Shown here in pieces: positions 1 through 5,856 of a stretch of DNA of 10,837 nucleotides. Under the pieces are notes generated by a model. It saw only the letters and a program-made list of their open reading frames with translations, did not search any database and was not told the origin of the DNA. Source of the DNA: Deinococcus sp. (GTDB lineage Bacteria > Deinococcota > Deinococci > Deinococcales > Deinococcaceae); assembly GCA_025351205.1 (NCBI GenBank), contig JANXWI010000084.1, positions 1 to 10,837 of the forward strand, in the 5' to 3' direction. A program made the position numbers and the translations under genes. Position 1 is the stretch's first letter. Each line of letters begins with the position of its first letter.

Positions 1-1
1 T

Positions 2-1375
2 GTCGAACAACCGGGGGCCGTTTTACAGAGCCGCACCGAGGTCATCAAAGTGAAGGGCAAGCCGGATGTAAATCTGGTGGTGCAGGAGTCGGCGCACGGC
101 CCGGTGGTGGCCCGCAGCAGCAAGTGGGGAGACGGCCAGACCGGAACAGGGCAGGACAGAGCCGTCAGTCTGGAATGGACCGCCTTGAAAGGCGGCGACA
201 CCACCTTCGACGCTTTTTTTGGCCTGAACTACGCCCGCAACTGGGCCGACTTCACGGCGGCGCTGGGCAGCTACGTGGCCCCGGCTCAGAACTTCGTGTA
301 CGCCGACACGGCGGGCAACATCGGCCACTACGCCCCCGGAAAGGTGCCGATTCGCAGCAAGAGTGGCGGGGCGGCCACCTGGGACGGCAGCCTGCCGGTG
401 CCTGACGACGCTGCCCACACCTGGACCGGGTACATTCCCTTTGGGGACTTGCCGCACGTCTACAACCCGCAGGACGCGCTGGTGGTGACCGCCAACAACC
501 GCGTGGTGCCGGACGGCTACCGGCCCTTTCTGGGCAACATCCGCACCTGGGCCGAGCCGTACCGCGCCGAGCGCATTCTGGAGCTGCTGGGCGGCGGCCC
601 GCCCGTCACGCCTGAACGGGTCGCGGCGGTGCAGCTCGACACCGTATCGCTGGTGTGGCGGGACCTGAAACCGTACCTGCTGCGGGCACAGCCGCAGAAC
701 GTCCTGAGCACCCAGGCGCTGAAACTGCTCCAGGGCTGGGACGGCAACGAGACATTGAGCAGCGTGCAGGCCAGCATCTTCGAGGCGTGGCTGATGCAGC
801 TTCAGCAGATGGCCCAGGACGAACTGGGCGGCGCTGAACAGGGCGGGGGCACGACGCTCAACTCGCTGGCGGTGCTGAACGCCCTGAAATCCGAAGGGGC
901 GCTGTGCAAAAACGCGGTCCTCAAGATCGGGACGTGCAGCGAGCTGCTCTCGGATACCCTGACGCGGGCCACCACGGACCTCTCGGCGCGGCTGGGCAGC
1001 GACCCGCAGCGCTGGGTCTGGGGAGAACTGCACCACAGCCTGAGCAAACACGGCGCGTTCGGGGGCGTGGGGGCCATCTCCTGGATCTGGAACCGGGGCA
1101 CGTCCACGCCGGGCGGCACCAATACCGTCAACGTGGCCCGCCCGGAGGCCGGAACCTTCAACCAGACGCACGCGCCCAGTTACCGCCAGATCATCGACCT
1201 GGGCGACATGAACGGCAGCCGCTTCATCGGCACGCTGGGGCAGGGCGGCAACCCCATCGGCTCCCATTACGCCGACATGCAGCCCATGTGGCAGCGCGGA
1301 GCCTACATCCCCATGAGCAGCAGGCCGGAAGACTGGGGCCGCACCCAGACGCTGGAACTGCGGGCCGCGCCCTGA
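2..1375 (+). CDS. Penicillin acylase (penicillin amidase) family protein, 3' part
   Basis: This frame is open from the left edge of the window and ends at TGA 1373-1375, giving 457 visible residues; the start lies outside. Family-typical blocks appear in order: an HGPVV motif (visible residues 32-36), a DTAGNIGHYAPGKVPIR-like stretch, TANNRV, a GNIRTWAEPYRAERI block, and a C-terminal region with PSYRQIIDLGDMN, GQGGNPIGSHYADM and a final MWQRGAYIPM. These are marks of the Ntn-hydrolase penicillin amidase family, which hydrolyses amide bonds of acylated substrates such as beta-lactam side chains or acyl-homoserine lactones, normally after secretion and self-cleavage into two chains. The Asn pair in TANNRV probably includes the family's oxyanion-hole residue. 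The nucleophilic Ser at the beta-chain N-terminus and the signal peptide would lie upstream of the window, so substrate and activity cannot be judged. The ATG at position 50 is internal, not a start. No terminator with a T-run follows. The gene looks unrelated to the B12 operon downstream. Confidence 0.9.
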   Translation, partial: VEQPGAVLQSRTEVIKVKGKPDVNLVVQESAHGPVVARSSKWGDGQTGTGQDRAVSLEWTALKGGDTTFDAFFGLNYARNWADFTAALGSYVAPAQNFVYADTAGNIGHYAPGKVPIRSKSGGAATWDGSLPVPDDAAHTWTGYIPFGDLPHVYNPQDALVVTANNRVVPDGYRPFLGNIRTWAEPYRAERILELLGGGPPVTPERVAAVQLDTVSLVWRDLKPYLLRAQPQNVLSTQALKLLQGWDGNETLSSVQASIFEAWLMQLQQMAQDELGGAEQGGGTTLNSLAVLNALKSEGALCKNAVLKIGTCSELLSDTLTRATTDLSARLGSDPQRWVWGELHHSLSKHGAFGGVGAISWIWNRGTSTPGGTNTVNVARPEAGTFNQTHAPSYRQIIDLGDMNGSRFIGTLGQGGNPIGSHYADMQPMWQRGAYIPMSSRPEDWGRTQTLELRAAP

Positions 1376-1724
1376 TAGAGCAGTTGTCCGAATTCCGGTA
1401 CGAGAGAACAACCAGGGCGTCCCTCCATTGTCTTGGGCAGAACGGAGCGGTCAAGCGTCCTCATGCGAGCAAGCGCCTGCTGGGCGCTGTTCTGCTCAAG
1501 ACGGGCGCTGCCCTGACCAAGAACGCGCCTGGGCACGCCTGCCCGCCTCCCACCTGCCCGACTAAATTCACTCCCATTGGTCGGTCAAAAAGAGAAAGCC
1601 TTTTTGACAAATGCACTTTGACAAATGCTCTAAGAACCTCGACCAGAACGCCCCTGCTCTCCCCGAATTGATCCTCCTGGCCTTCCGGGCCGCTTGGACA
1701 GCTGGAATTGAAATGAAGCAAGAG
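1376..1724. other. Intergenic stretch before the riboswitch
   Basis: No gene is supported here. The readable structures are a perfect hairpin (AGCGCC 1472-1477, loop TGCTG, GGCGCT 1483-1488) without a following T-run, and the AT-rich inverted and direct repeats at 1584-1628, listed separately. The btu operon promoter should lie in or near this stretch. TGGACA at 1695-1700 resembles a -35 box, but no acceptable -10 box lies 15-19 bp behind it, so I do not call a promoter. Confidence 0.5.
1584..1628. repeat. AT-rich inverted repeat joined to a direct repeat
   Basis: GTCAAAAAG (1584-1592) and CTTTTTGAC (1600-1608) form a perfect 9-bp inverted repeat around a 7-nt loop. Its right arm runs into two copies of TTTGACAAATGC (1603-1614 and 1617-1628) with a 14-bp period. 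Each copy contains TTGACA, the -35 consensus, but neither has a convincing -10 box at the right distance. The patch is far richer in A and T than its surroundings. It could be an operator or promoter region for the btu leader or the remnant of a mobile element; the sequence does not decide. Confidence 0.55.
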
Positions 1725-1875
1725 GAAAGCCGGGCCGCACATCCGCCTGTGCCATACTCGGGGCAGCGGGGTCAGGGGGAAGTCCGGTGACTGTTCAGTT
1801 ACAGAACACATTCCGGCACTGTCGCGCAACGGTAACGCTGGCACCTGTCAGACGAGTCCGAACACCCGGCTCTGC
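1725..1875 (+). promoter_or_regulatory. Cobalamin (B12) riboswitch aptamer
   Basis: The conserved blocks of the cobalamin riboswitch are present in order: GGGGGAAGTCCGGTG (1775-1789), the second CCGG arm within TTCCGGCACTG (1811-1821), the B12-box-like core GTCGCGCAACGGTAA (1821-1835), and the 3' block AGTCCGAACACCCGGC (1855-1870). GCCGGG at 1729-1734 pairs perfectly with CCCGGC at 1865-1870 and can close the aptamer. TGTTC (1792-1796) and GAACA (1804-1808) form an inner arm. The core differs slightly from the common GCAACTGTAA. The element lies upstream of btuF on the same strand and is followed by an intrinsic terminator, which fits repression of B12 uptake when adenosylcobalamin is plentiful. 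The outer boundaries are approximate. Confidence 0.85.
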
Positions 1876-1876
1876 T

Positions 1877-1900
1877 GGACGCACCCGAATGAGCGCGTCC
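1877..1900 (+). promoter_or_regulatory. Hairpin just 3' of the B12 aptamer
   Basis: GGACGC (1877-1882) pairs with GCGTCC (1895-1900) around a 12-nt loop, directly after the closing arm of the aptamer. In many cobalamin riboswitches the hairpin at this place makes a loop-loop contact with the aptamer (the L5-L13 kissing contact), so this is the natural candidate. The stem is seen; the tertiary contact is inferred and I could not identify a clear complementary loop. Confidence 0.5.
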
Positions 1901-1907
1901 GGTTACA

Positions 1908-1960
1908 CCCCTCGCAACTATGTTGATGATGCGAGAGGTCATACCCCTCGCGAAAAGGGG
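1908..1960 (+). promoter_or_regulatory. Competing hairpins in the btu leader expression platform
   Basis: ACCCCTCGC occurs twice (1907-1915 and 1943-1951) and flanks GCGAGAGG at 1931-1938. That segment can pair with either copy: with 1908-1915 across a 15-nt loop, or with 1944-1951 across a 5-nt loop, in both cases with a single A-C mismatch. The second CCCC (1944-1947) can instead pair with GGGG at 1957-1960. These pairings exclude one another, the arrangement expected of a riboswitch expression platform between aptamer and terminator. The switching itself is inferred. Confidence 0.5.
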
Positions 1961-2010
1961 AACGCCCAGTGCCGCTGCCGACAAGACAGATGACCCTGCT
2001 GGAGTTCATT

Positions 2011-2036
2011 TCGCCCCCACCGGGCGACTTTTTTTT
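2011..2036 (+). terminator. Intrinsic terminator of the B12 riboswitch
   Basis: TCGCCC (2011-2016) and GGGCGA (2022-2027) form a perfect 6-bp stem around loop CCACC, followed after one C by eight T residues (2029-2036). It lies only 20 bp before the btuF start codon and after the cobalamin aptamer, so it is the probable output of the riboswitch: transcription would stop here when B12 is bound and read through into btuF when it is not. I found no obvious antiterminator sequence that covers the terminator stem. Confidence 0.85.
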
Positions 2037-2056
2037 GTGAGGGAAGGAGACAGAGC

Positions 2057-2926
2057 ATGTACAGACTTCTTCCCGTTTTGCTGCTGGCTGCCGCTACGAG
2101 CGCCGCCGCGACCACCTACCCGCTCACGCTGACCGACGACCTGGGGCGCAGGGTGACCCTTCAGGCCGAGCCGAAACGCGTGGTGAGCGTGCTGCCCAGC
2201 ACCACCGAGACGCTCTGCGCCCTGAATCTGTGCGAGCGCCTGGTGGGCGTGGACGACTACTCCGACTTTCCGGCCTCGGTGAGCAAGCTGCCGAAGGTGG
2301 GCGGCCTGTACAACCCCAACGTCGAGGCGATGGTGGCGCTCAAGCCCGATCTGGTGGTGGTCAGCAAATACGGCAAGCTGGCCGAGAGCCTGACGGCGGC
2401 GGGTATCACCGTGCTGGCGATCAACCCGGAAACCTACGAAGAGGTATTCAGCAAGACGCTGGTGCTGGGCAGGGTGATGAACCGCGAGGCGCAGGCCAAA
2501 GCCCTGGTCATCCAGATGCGGCGCGACATTGCCAGGATCGAGATTCTGACCAAGAACGCCGTCGTCAAGCCCACGGCCTACTACGAGGTCGATCCCACGC
2601 CGTACACCGTGGGGCCGAACAGCTTTATCGGGGTGCTGCTGGGCAAGGCGGGCGCGGTCAACATCATTCCGGCCAGCCTGGGCGACTTTCCCAAGATTTC
2701 GCCGGAACTGGTGGTGCAGCAGAACCCGCAGCTGATTCTGGGCGTGGACCTGGCCACCGCCAGAGCGCGCCCCGGCTGGGCCGGTATCGCCGCCGTGAAA
2801 TCGGGACGGGTGACCGCTATTGCCCCCGGCAGCCCCCTGGACAACCTGCTGACCCGCCCCGGCCCCCGGTTGCCCCTGGCCCTGGCGGCCTTGGCGAAGA
2901 TCGTCCACCCGGAGCTGTTCAGGTGA
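2057..2926 (+). CDS. btuF: Vitamin B12 ABC transporter, periplasmic binding protein BtuF
   Basis: This 289-residue protein is the secreted receptor that delivers cobalamin to the BtuCD importer. Residues 1-19 form a Sec signal peptide (MYRLLP, then a Leu/Ala-rich core). No lipobox Cys is seen, so it is probably soluble in the cell envelope rather than lipid-anchored. The Fe3+/B12 periplasmic-binding fold follows: DDLGRRVTL (27-35), VVSVLPSTTETL (42-53), the NVEAMVALKPDLVVV block (88-102) and a C-terminal RPGPRLPLALAAL. Glu90 and Glu217 align with the two glutamates (E72 and E202 of mature E. coli BtuF) that dock on arginines of BtuC. The ATG at 2057 is preceded by GGAG (2046-2049) at 7 nt. 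It is the first gene after the cobalamin riboswitch and terminator, which supports B12 over siderophores or haem, whose binding proteins share this fold. Confidence 0.88.
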   Translation: MYRLLPVLLLAAATSAAATTYPLTLTDDLGRRVTLQAEPKRVVSVLPSTTETLCALNLCERLVGVDDYSDFPASVSKLPKVGGLYNPNVEAMVALKPDLVVVSKYGKLAESLTAAGITVLAINPETYEEVFSKTLVLGRVMNREAQAKALVIQMRRDIARIEILTKNAVVKPTAYYEVDPTPYTVGPNSFIGVLLGKAGAVNIIPASLGDFPKISPELVVQQNPQLILGVDLATARARPGWAGIAAVKSGRVTAIAPGSPLDNLLTRPGPRLPLALAALAKIVHPELFR

Positions 2927-3044
2927 GGCCCGTGGCGTGTGGCCCGTGGCGTGTGGGAGCGGCCTGTGGAGATGTGGCCTGGGCGAATTCGGGATCGTCC
3001 GAGGCGGTTTACGGGCGACAGGGTACAGGCCACGCGCGCCCCTC
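2927..3044. repeat. GTGGCGTGTGG-type intergenic repeat, copy 1 (btuF-btuC gap)
   Basis: The btuF stop codon is followed at once by an exact tandem duplication of the 14-mer GGCCCGTGGCGTGT (2927-2940 and 2941-2954). GGCCTGT (2961-2967) and ACAGGCC (3025-3031) then form an inverted pair that encloses most of the remaining spacer. The same word GTGGCGTGTGGC recurs in the btuD-ferredoxin gap (5419-5430), with its inverse at 5499-5510. Both copies end a few bases before a start codon that lacks a Shine-Dalgarno sequence. I read it as a dispersed noncoding repeat. Confidence 0.7.
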
Positions 3045-4076
3045 ATGTCGGCGATAGAGTCCGCCGCTCTCCCCCGTCCCCGCGCGGGGTTCCGGGCCAG
3101 CGGGCGCACGCTGCTGCTGCTTGCGCTGGTGCTGCTGGCCGCGCTACTGGCGCTGGGTCTGGGCAGCGTGAATATTGCCCCCGCCGAGACCCTGCGGGCG
3201 GTCTGGCACGGCCTGAGTGGGCAGCCGCTGGCGGGCAGCGAGGTGATCGTCTGGCAGCTGCGCTTTCCGCGCGTGGCGCTGGGGCTGCTGGTGGGCGCCA
3301 GCCTCGCGCTGTGCGGCGGGGCCTACCAGGGCGTGTTCCGCAACCCGCTGGCCGACCCCTACCTGATGGGCGTGGCGAGTGGGGCGGGATTGGGCGCGAC
3401 GCTCGCGGTGGTTCTGGGCTGGAACACGGCGCTGGTGCCGCTGGCCTCGCTGGCCGGGGCGCTGCTGAGCGTGTCGCTGTCGCTGTGGCTGGCGCGGGTG
3501 GGCCGCAGCCTGCCGCCCATCCGGCTGATCCTGAGCGGCGTGGTGGTGGGCAGCATCATGACGGCCATCAGCACCTACCTGCTGCTGCTCACCGAGGACC
3601 GGGTGCGGCAGGTGTTCAGCTTCACGCTGGGCAACCTGGCCTTCGGGGGCTGGCATCAGGTGCTGGTGGTGCTGCCCTATGCCCTGGTGGGCGGCGCGTG
3701 TCTGCTGCTGCTGGCCCGCGCCCTGAACATGCTGCAACTGGGCGACCTGACCGCCCGCAGCCTGGGTCTGCCCGTCGAGCGTCTGAGGCTACTGATCATC
3801 GTGGCGGCCAGTCTGGTGACGGCGGCGGCGGTCAGCTACGCGGGCATCATCGGCTTTGTCGGGCTGATGACGCCGCATCTGGTGCGCCGCCTATGGGGGC
3901 CGGATTACCGCGTGCTGTTGCCGGTGTCGGCCCTGGCGGGGGGCGGGCTGCTGGTGCTGTCCGACCTGCTGGCGCGGACCCTGACGCGGCCCACGGAATT
4001 GCCCGTCGGGGTGGTGACGACGCTGCTCGGGGGGCCGTTCTTTCTGTATCTGCTGCGGCAGTCGCGGGATGAGTAG
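3045..4076 (+). CDS. btuC: Vitamin B12 ABC transporter, permease BtuC
   Basis: This 343-residue protein is a FecCD/BtuC-family permease, which forms the membrane channel of the importer as a dimer. It is strongly hydrophobic with about ten membrane segments, the first near residues 21-40. Family signatures are QLRFPRVALGLLVGASLAL (71-89), the GAYQGVFRNPLADPYLMGVASG block (about 92-113) and, near the C-terminus, YAGIIGFVGLMTPHLVRR, which includes the coupling helix that contacts the ATPase. It ends with ELPVGVVTTLLGGPFFLYLL. The frame stays open upstream to 2937, but those 36 codons only translate the intergenic repeat, so ATG 3045 is the better start. No Shine-Dalgarno sequence is visible before it. 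It lies between btuF and btuD on the same strand. The family also includes siderophore permeases; the riboswitch points to B12. Confidence 0.88.
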   Translation: MSAIESAALPRPRAGFRASGRTLLLLALVLLAALLALGLGSVNIAPAETLRAVWHGLSGQPLAGSEVIVWQLRFPRVALGLLVGASLALCGGAYQGVFRNPLADPYLMGVASGAGLGATLAVVLGWNTALVPLASLAGALLSVSLSLWLARVGRSLPPIRLILSGVVVGSIMTAISTYLLLLTEDRVRQVFSFTLGNLAFGGWHQVLVVLPYALVGGACLLLLARALNMLQLGDLTARSLGLPVERLRLLIIVAASLVTAAAVSYAGIIGFVGLMTPHLVRRLWGPDYRVLLPVSALAGGGLLVLSDLLARTLTRPTELPVGVVTTLLGGPFFLYLLRQSRDE

Positions 4077-4117
4077 GGGTGGCATGTTCTGCTGGGCCAG
4101 GGCTTTGAGCTTTTGCG

Positions 4118-4160
4118 TTCACCCCACCCCCCAGCCCCCTACCCCTGAGGGGCAGGGGGG
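4118..4160. repeat. C/G-rich palindromic repeat downstream of btuC
   Basis: A C-rich run starting near 4121 leads into a hairpin: CCCCCT (4135-4140), CCCCT (4142-4146), AGGGG (4148-4152) and AGGGGG (4154-4159), with one A-C mismatch. The innermost bases must form the loop because the arms are separated by only one base. There is no T-run, so it is not a classical terminator, although it could attenuate transcription between btuC and btuD. It resembles the dispersed palindromic units at 4419-4469 and 4514-4557 in composition but is not clearly the same family. Confidence 0.55.
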
Positions 4161-4418
4161 GCCTAGAAGAACCGTCAAGCGCTGCGCTATGTGCAGGGCA
4201 CGTCGGCTTAATCTTCGGGGTATTGACCCTGGTTTTATACATTTGGAAGGCGGAAATCCGCTTCCTGATATTGGAACAATTGCGGGTGAGGCTCAGCCGC
4301 TCGCACGCATGGGCGCGGCTTTGATCCGCCGAAGGCTGTGCGGCGGTGGTCTCGCAGGGCTGCCAATTTGTTCCGACGACCAGTTTTTTCCACTGAGCGT
4401 CAGCGAAGTGTGGCCGTT
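4161..4418. other. Non-coding middle of the btuC-btuD gap
   Basis: No gene is supported in these 258 bp. Two further hairpins are present: GGAAGGCGG-AAAT-CCGCTTCC (4246-4266, one bulged G) and the perfect CCGCCG/CGGCGG pair (4326-4331 and 4341-4346). The stretch around 4207-4280 is richer in A and T than the flanking genes. TATACA at 4236-4241 resembles a -10 box but has no -35 partner. With the palindromic units on both sides it looks like a mosaic of inserted repeats; its origin is not recognisable by eye. Confidence 0.5.
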
Positions 4419-4469
4419 CCCCCTCGCCCCCGGCGGGAGAGGGGCCTCGCGCAGCGAGGGGGAGAGGGG
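4419..4469. repeat. Palindromic intergenic unit, copy A
   Basis: CCCCCTCGC (4419-4427) and GCGAGGGGG (4454-4462) form a perfect 9-bp inverted repeat. Inside it CCTCGC (4445-4450) and GCGAGG (4454-4459) form a tight competing hairpin around GCA. The unit aligns well with that at 4514-4557: both have a CCCCTC start, a GAGAGGG centre, a CCT-GC-CAGC-AGGGG hairpin and a GAGGG end. This double-hairpin pattern is typical of short dispersed palindromic elements of high-GC bacteria. Confidence 0.7.
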
Positions 4470-4513
4470 ACCACCGAGTAGGCCCGAACTCAATCCACCC
4501 GCCCTGGTCGTTG

Positions 4514-4557
4514 CCCCTCTCCCTCGGGGAGAGGGCCTTGCACAGCAAGGGGTGAGG
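4514..4557. repeat. Palindromic intergenic unit, copy B
   Basis: CCCTCTCCC (4515-4523) and GGGAGAGGG (4527-4535) form a perfect 9-bp stem around TCG. It is followed directly by a second hairpin, CCTTG (4536-4540) and CAAGG (4546-4550), around CACAG. The unit is a diverged copy of 4419-4469, lying 45 bp away in the same orientation. It ends about 45 bp before the btuD start codon. No T-run follows, so termination is not implied. Confidence 0.72.
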
Positions 4558-4601
4558 GCGCGTCCGGGCGCGGCGAACGCAACTGTCCCACGGGCCTGCC
4601 C

Positions 4602-5402
4602 ATGACCTCATCCCAAACTTCCCTCGTCGCCCGCGACCTGAGCGTGCGGGCCGGAAAGGTCATGGCGGTGCAGGGCGTGAGCACCGAGTTCCGGCGCTCC
4701 CAGCTGACCGCCATCATCGGGCCGAACGGGGCGGGCAAATCGACGCTGCTGCGCGCCCTGATGGGGCTGGACGCTGCGGCCAGCGGCGCAGTGCATCTGG
4801 CCGGAAAACCGCTGCATGCCTGGAGCCGCCGTGAGCGGGCCGATAGATTGGCCTATCTGGCGCAGGGCGAGGCGCTGCCGCCCACGGCGCAGGTGCGCGA
4901 TGTGGTGGCGCTGGGGCGAGGGGCGGGCGACTGGCGCTGGGGACTGCTGCCGCCGCTTTCTGAGCACCAGGACGATACACGGGCCGTGGAGCAGGCCATG
5001 CGCCGCACCGACGTGCTGCCCTTCGCCGGGCGGCGGGTGGAAGAACTGTCGGGCGGCGAACGGCAACGCGTGTCGCTGGCCCGCGCCCTGGCCGCCGAAC
5101 CCGGCTTTCTGCTGCTCGACGAACCGACCAACCACCTCGACCTGGGCTACGCCGCCGAGCTGATCGAATATCTGCGCTGCGAGGCGGCGGGCGGCGTAGG
5201 AGTGGTGGCGGTGCTGCACGACCTGACGCTGGCCTCACAGGCCGACTGGCTGCTGCTGCTGCACAAAGGAGAGGTGCTGGCCCAGGGCTTGCCCGAACAG
5301 GTGCTGACGCCCGACAACCTGCACGCCGCCTACAATCTGCGGGCCAGCGTGCTGCGACACTCCGGGCGGCTGATCGTGGTGCCGGCGGTGGGTGGACGAT
5401 GA
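4602..5402 (+). CDS. btuD: Vitamin B12 ABC transporter, ATP-binding protein BtuD
   Basis: This 266-residue cytoplasmic ATPase powers the BtuC channel. All nucleotide-binding motifs are intact: Walker A GPNGAGKST (40-48), Q-loop Gln88 in YLAQGE, signature LSGGERQ (149-155), Walker B FLLLDE with catalytic Glu174, D-loop NHLD (177-180) and switch His206 in VLHDL. The overall form, including DVVALGR after the Q-loop and a C-terminal GEVLAQG-PEQVLT-NL-AAY block, matches the BtuD/FepC importer ATPases. The ATG at 4602 is the first in-frame start that gives a normal N-terminus, but no Shine-Dalgarno sequence precedes it. A 525-bp gap full of repeats separates it from btuC, which is unusual for two subunits of one complex. 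It may depend on read-through from btuC or on its own promoter, which I could not locate. Confidence 0.88.
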   Translation: MTSSQTSLVARDLSVRAGKVMAVQGVSTEFRRSQLTAIIGPNGAGKSTLLRALMGLDAAASGAVHLAGKPLHAWSRRERADRLAYLAQGEALPPTAQVRDVVALGRGAGDWRWGLLPPLSEHQDDTRAVEQAMRRTDVLPFAGRRVEELSGGERQRVSLARALAAEPGFLLLDEPTNHLDLGYAAELIEYLRCEAAGGVGVVAVLHDLTLASQADWLLLLHKGEVLAQGLPEQVLTPDNLHAAYNLRASVLRHSGRLIVVPAVGGR

Positions 5403-5410
5403 GGAACGCT

Positions 5411-5516
5411 TGTGGCTCGTGGCGTGTGGCTTGTAGACACGGCCAGTCCCCGCTGCTTCGGCTCTCAACCGTCTCCTTGCCCTTCCCACGCGCTGCACGC
5501 CACACGCCACAGGCCT
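5411..5516. repeat. GTGGCGTGTGGC-type intergenic repeat, copy 2 (btuD-ferredoxin gap)
   Basis: GTGGCGTGTGGC (5419-5430) and its exact inverse GCCACACGCCAC (5499-5510) enclose 68 bp of sequence without other clear features. The left word is shared with 2932-2943 in the btuF-btuC gap. The right arm is followed by AGGCCTCCCC and then the ATG of the ferredoxin gene, so the element makes up nearly all of the 118-bp gap. The terminal-inverted-repeat layout is what one would expect of a small non-autonomous element, though a structured RNA spacer is also possible. Confidence 0.7.
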
Positions 5517-5520
5517 CCCC

Positions 5521-5856
5521 ATGACCCCCACCCACTTCAAAACCTCCGGCCACCTGCTCGTCTGCCAGCACGTCAACTGCAAGGCGCGCGGCAGCGATCT
5601 GCTGTACCGGGCGCTCTGGAACGCGCTCGACGCGCAGAAACTGGCCTACTTCAAGATCGGGGGCAGCCTGCGCCTGACCGAGAGCGGCTGCCTGGGTGCG
5701 TGCAGCGCTGGCCCGGTGCTGTGCGTGTACCGCCAGCGTGCAGGCGGGCTGGAGGAGGGCTGGTACGCCGCCACCGATTTCCCGCTGGCCCTGAAGGTGG
5801 CCCGCGCCGTCCACGAGGGCGCGGAGCTGCCGGACGACAGAAAATACGGTCCGTGA
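5521..5856 (+). CDS. Thioredoxin-like [2Fe-2S] ferredoxin domain protein
   Basis: This 111-residue protein has the cysteine pattern of thioredoxin-like [2Fe-2S] ferredoxins: Cys15 and Cys20 in VCQHVNCKARGS and Cys57 and Cys61 in SGCLGACSAGP, followed by VLCVY with a fifth Cys68, and a late WY motif. The four first-named cysteines would hold the cluster. The spacing of four between the first pair is much shorter than the twelve in the Aquifex protein, as in the small single-domain members. Small ferredoxins of this fold sometimes accompany cobalamin genes, so electron supply for cobalt reduction during corrinoid salvage is possible, but this is inferred from position only. ATG 5521 follows the intergenic repeat and has no Shine-Dalgarno sequence. 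The 3' end overlaps the next gene by 4 bp. Confidence 0.82.
   Translation: MTPTHFKTSGHLLVCQHVNCKARGSDLLYRALWNALDAQKLAYFKIGGSLRLTESGCLGACSAGPVLCVYRQRAGGLEEGWYAATDFPLALKVARAVHEGAELPDDRKYGP

Noticed and set aside
23..1411. A 462-codon open frame on the minus strand
   Set aside because: It is antisense to the penicillin acylase gene. Its protein is rich in Arg, Ala, Val and His with no domain, as expected from the complement of GC-rich coding DNA.
1472..1488. Terminator for the penicillin acylase gene
   Set aside because: The AGCGCC/GGCGCT hairpin is real but has no T-run after it on either strand.
2937..3044. Extended N-terminus for BtuC
   Set aside because: The 36 extra codons translate the tandem GTGGCGTGTGG repeat and lack a ribosome site. 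The FecCD-type protein begins normally at ATG 3045.
2006..3109. A 367-codon open frame on the minus strand over btuF
   Set aside because: It runs through btuF, the riboswitch terminator and the repeat. The composition is that of an antisense shadow, while the plus strand encodes a clear binding protein with signal peptide.
4419..4557. Possible CRISPR array
   Set aside because: There are only two related units, each internally palindromic with mismatches between copies and no uniform spacers.
4069..4605. Plus- and minus-strand open frames in the btuC-btuD gap
   Set aside because: They are made of palindromic repeat units read as Pro/Gly/Arg-rich peptides, without domains or ribosome sites.
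5412..5852. One long protein from 5412 to 6410 fused to the nucleotidyltransferase
   Set aside because: The first part reads the intergenic repeat and then runs out of frame over the ferredoxin gene. Family similarity begins only after GTG 5853.
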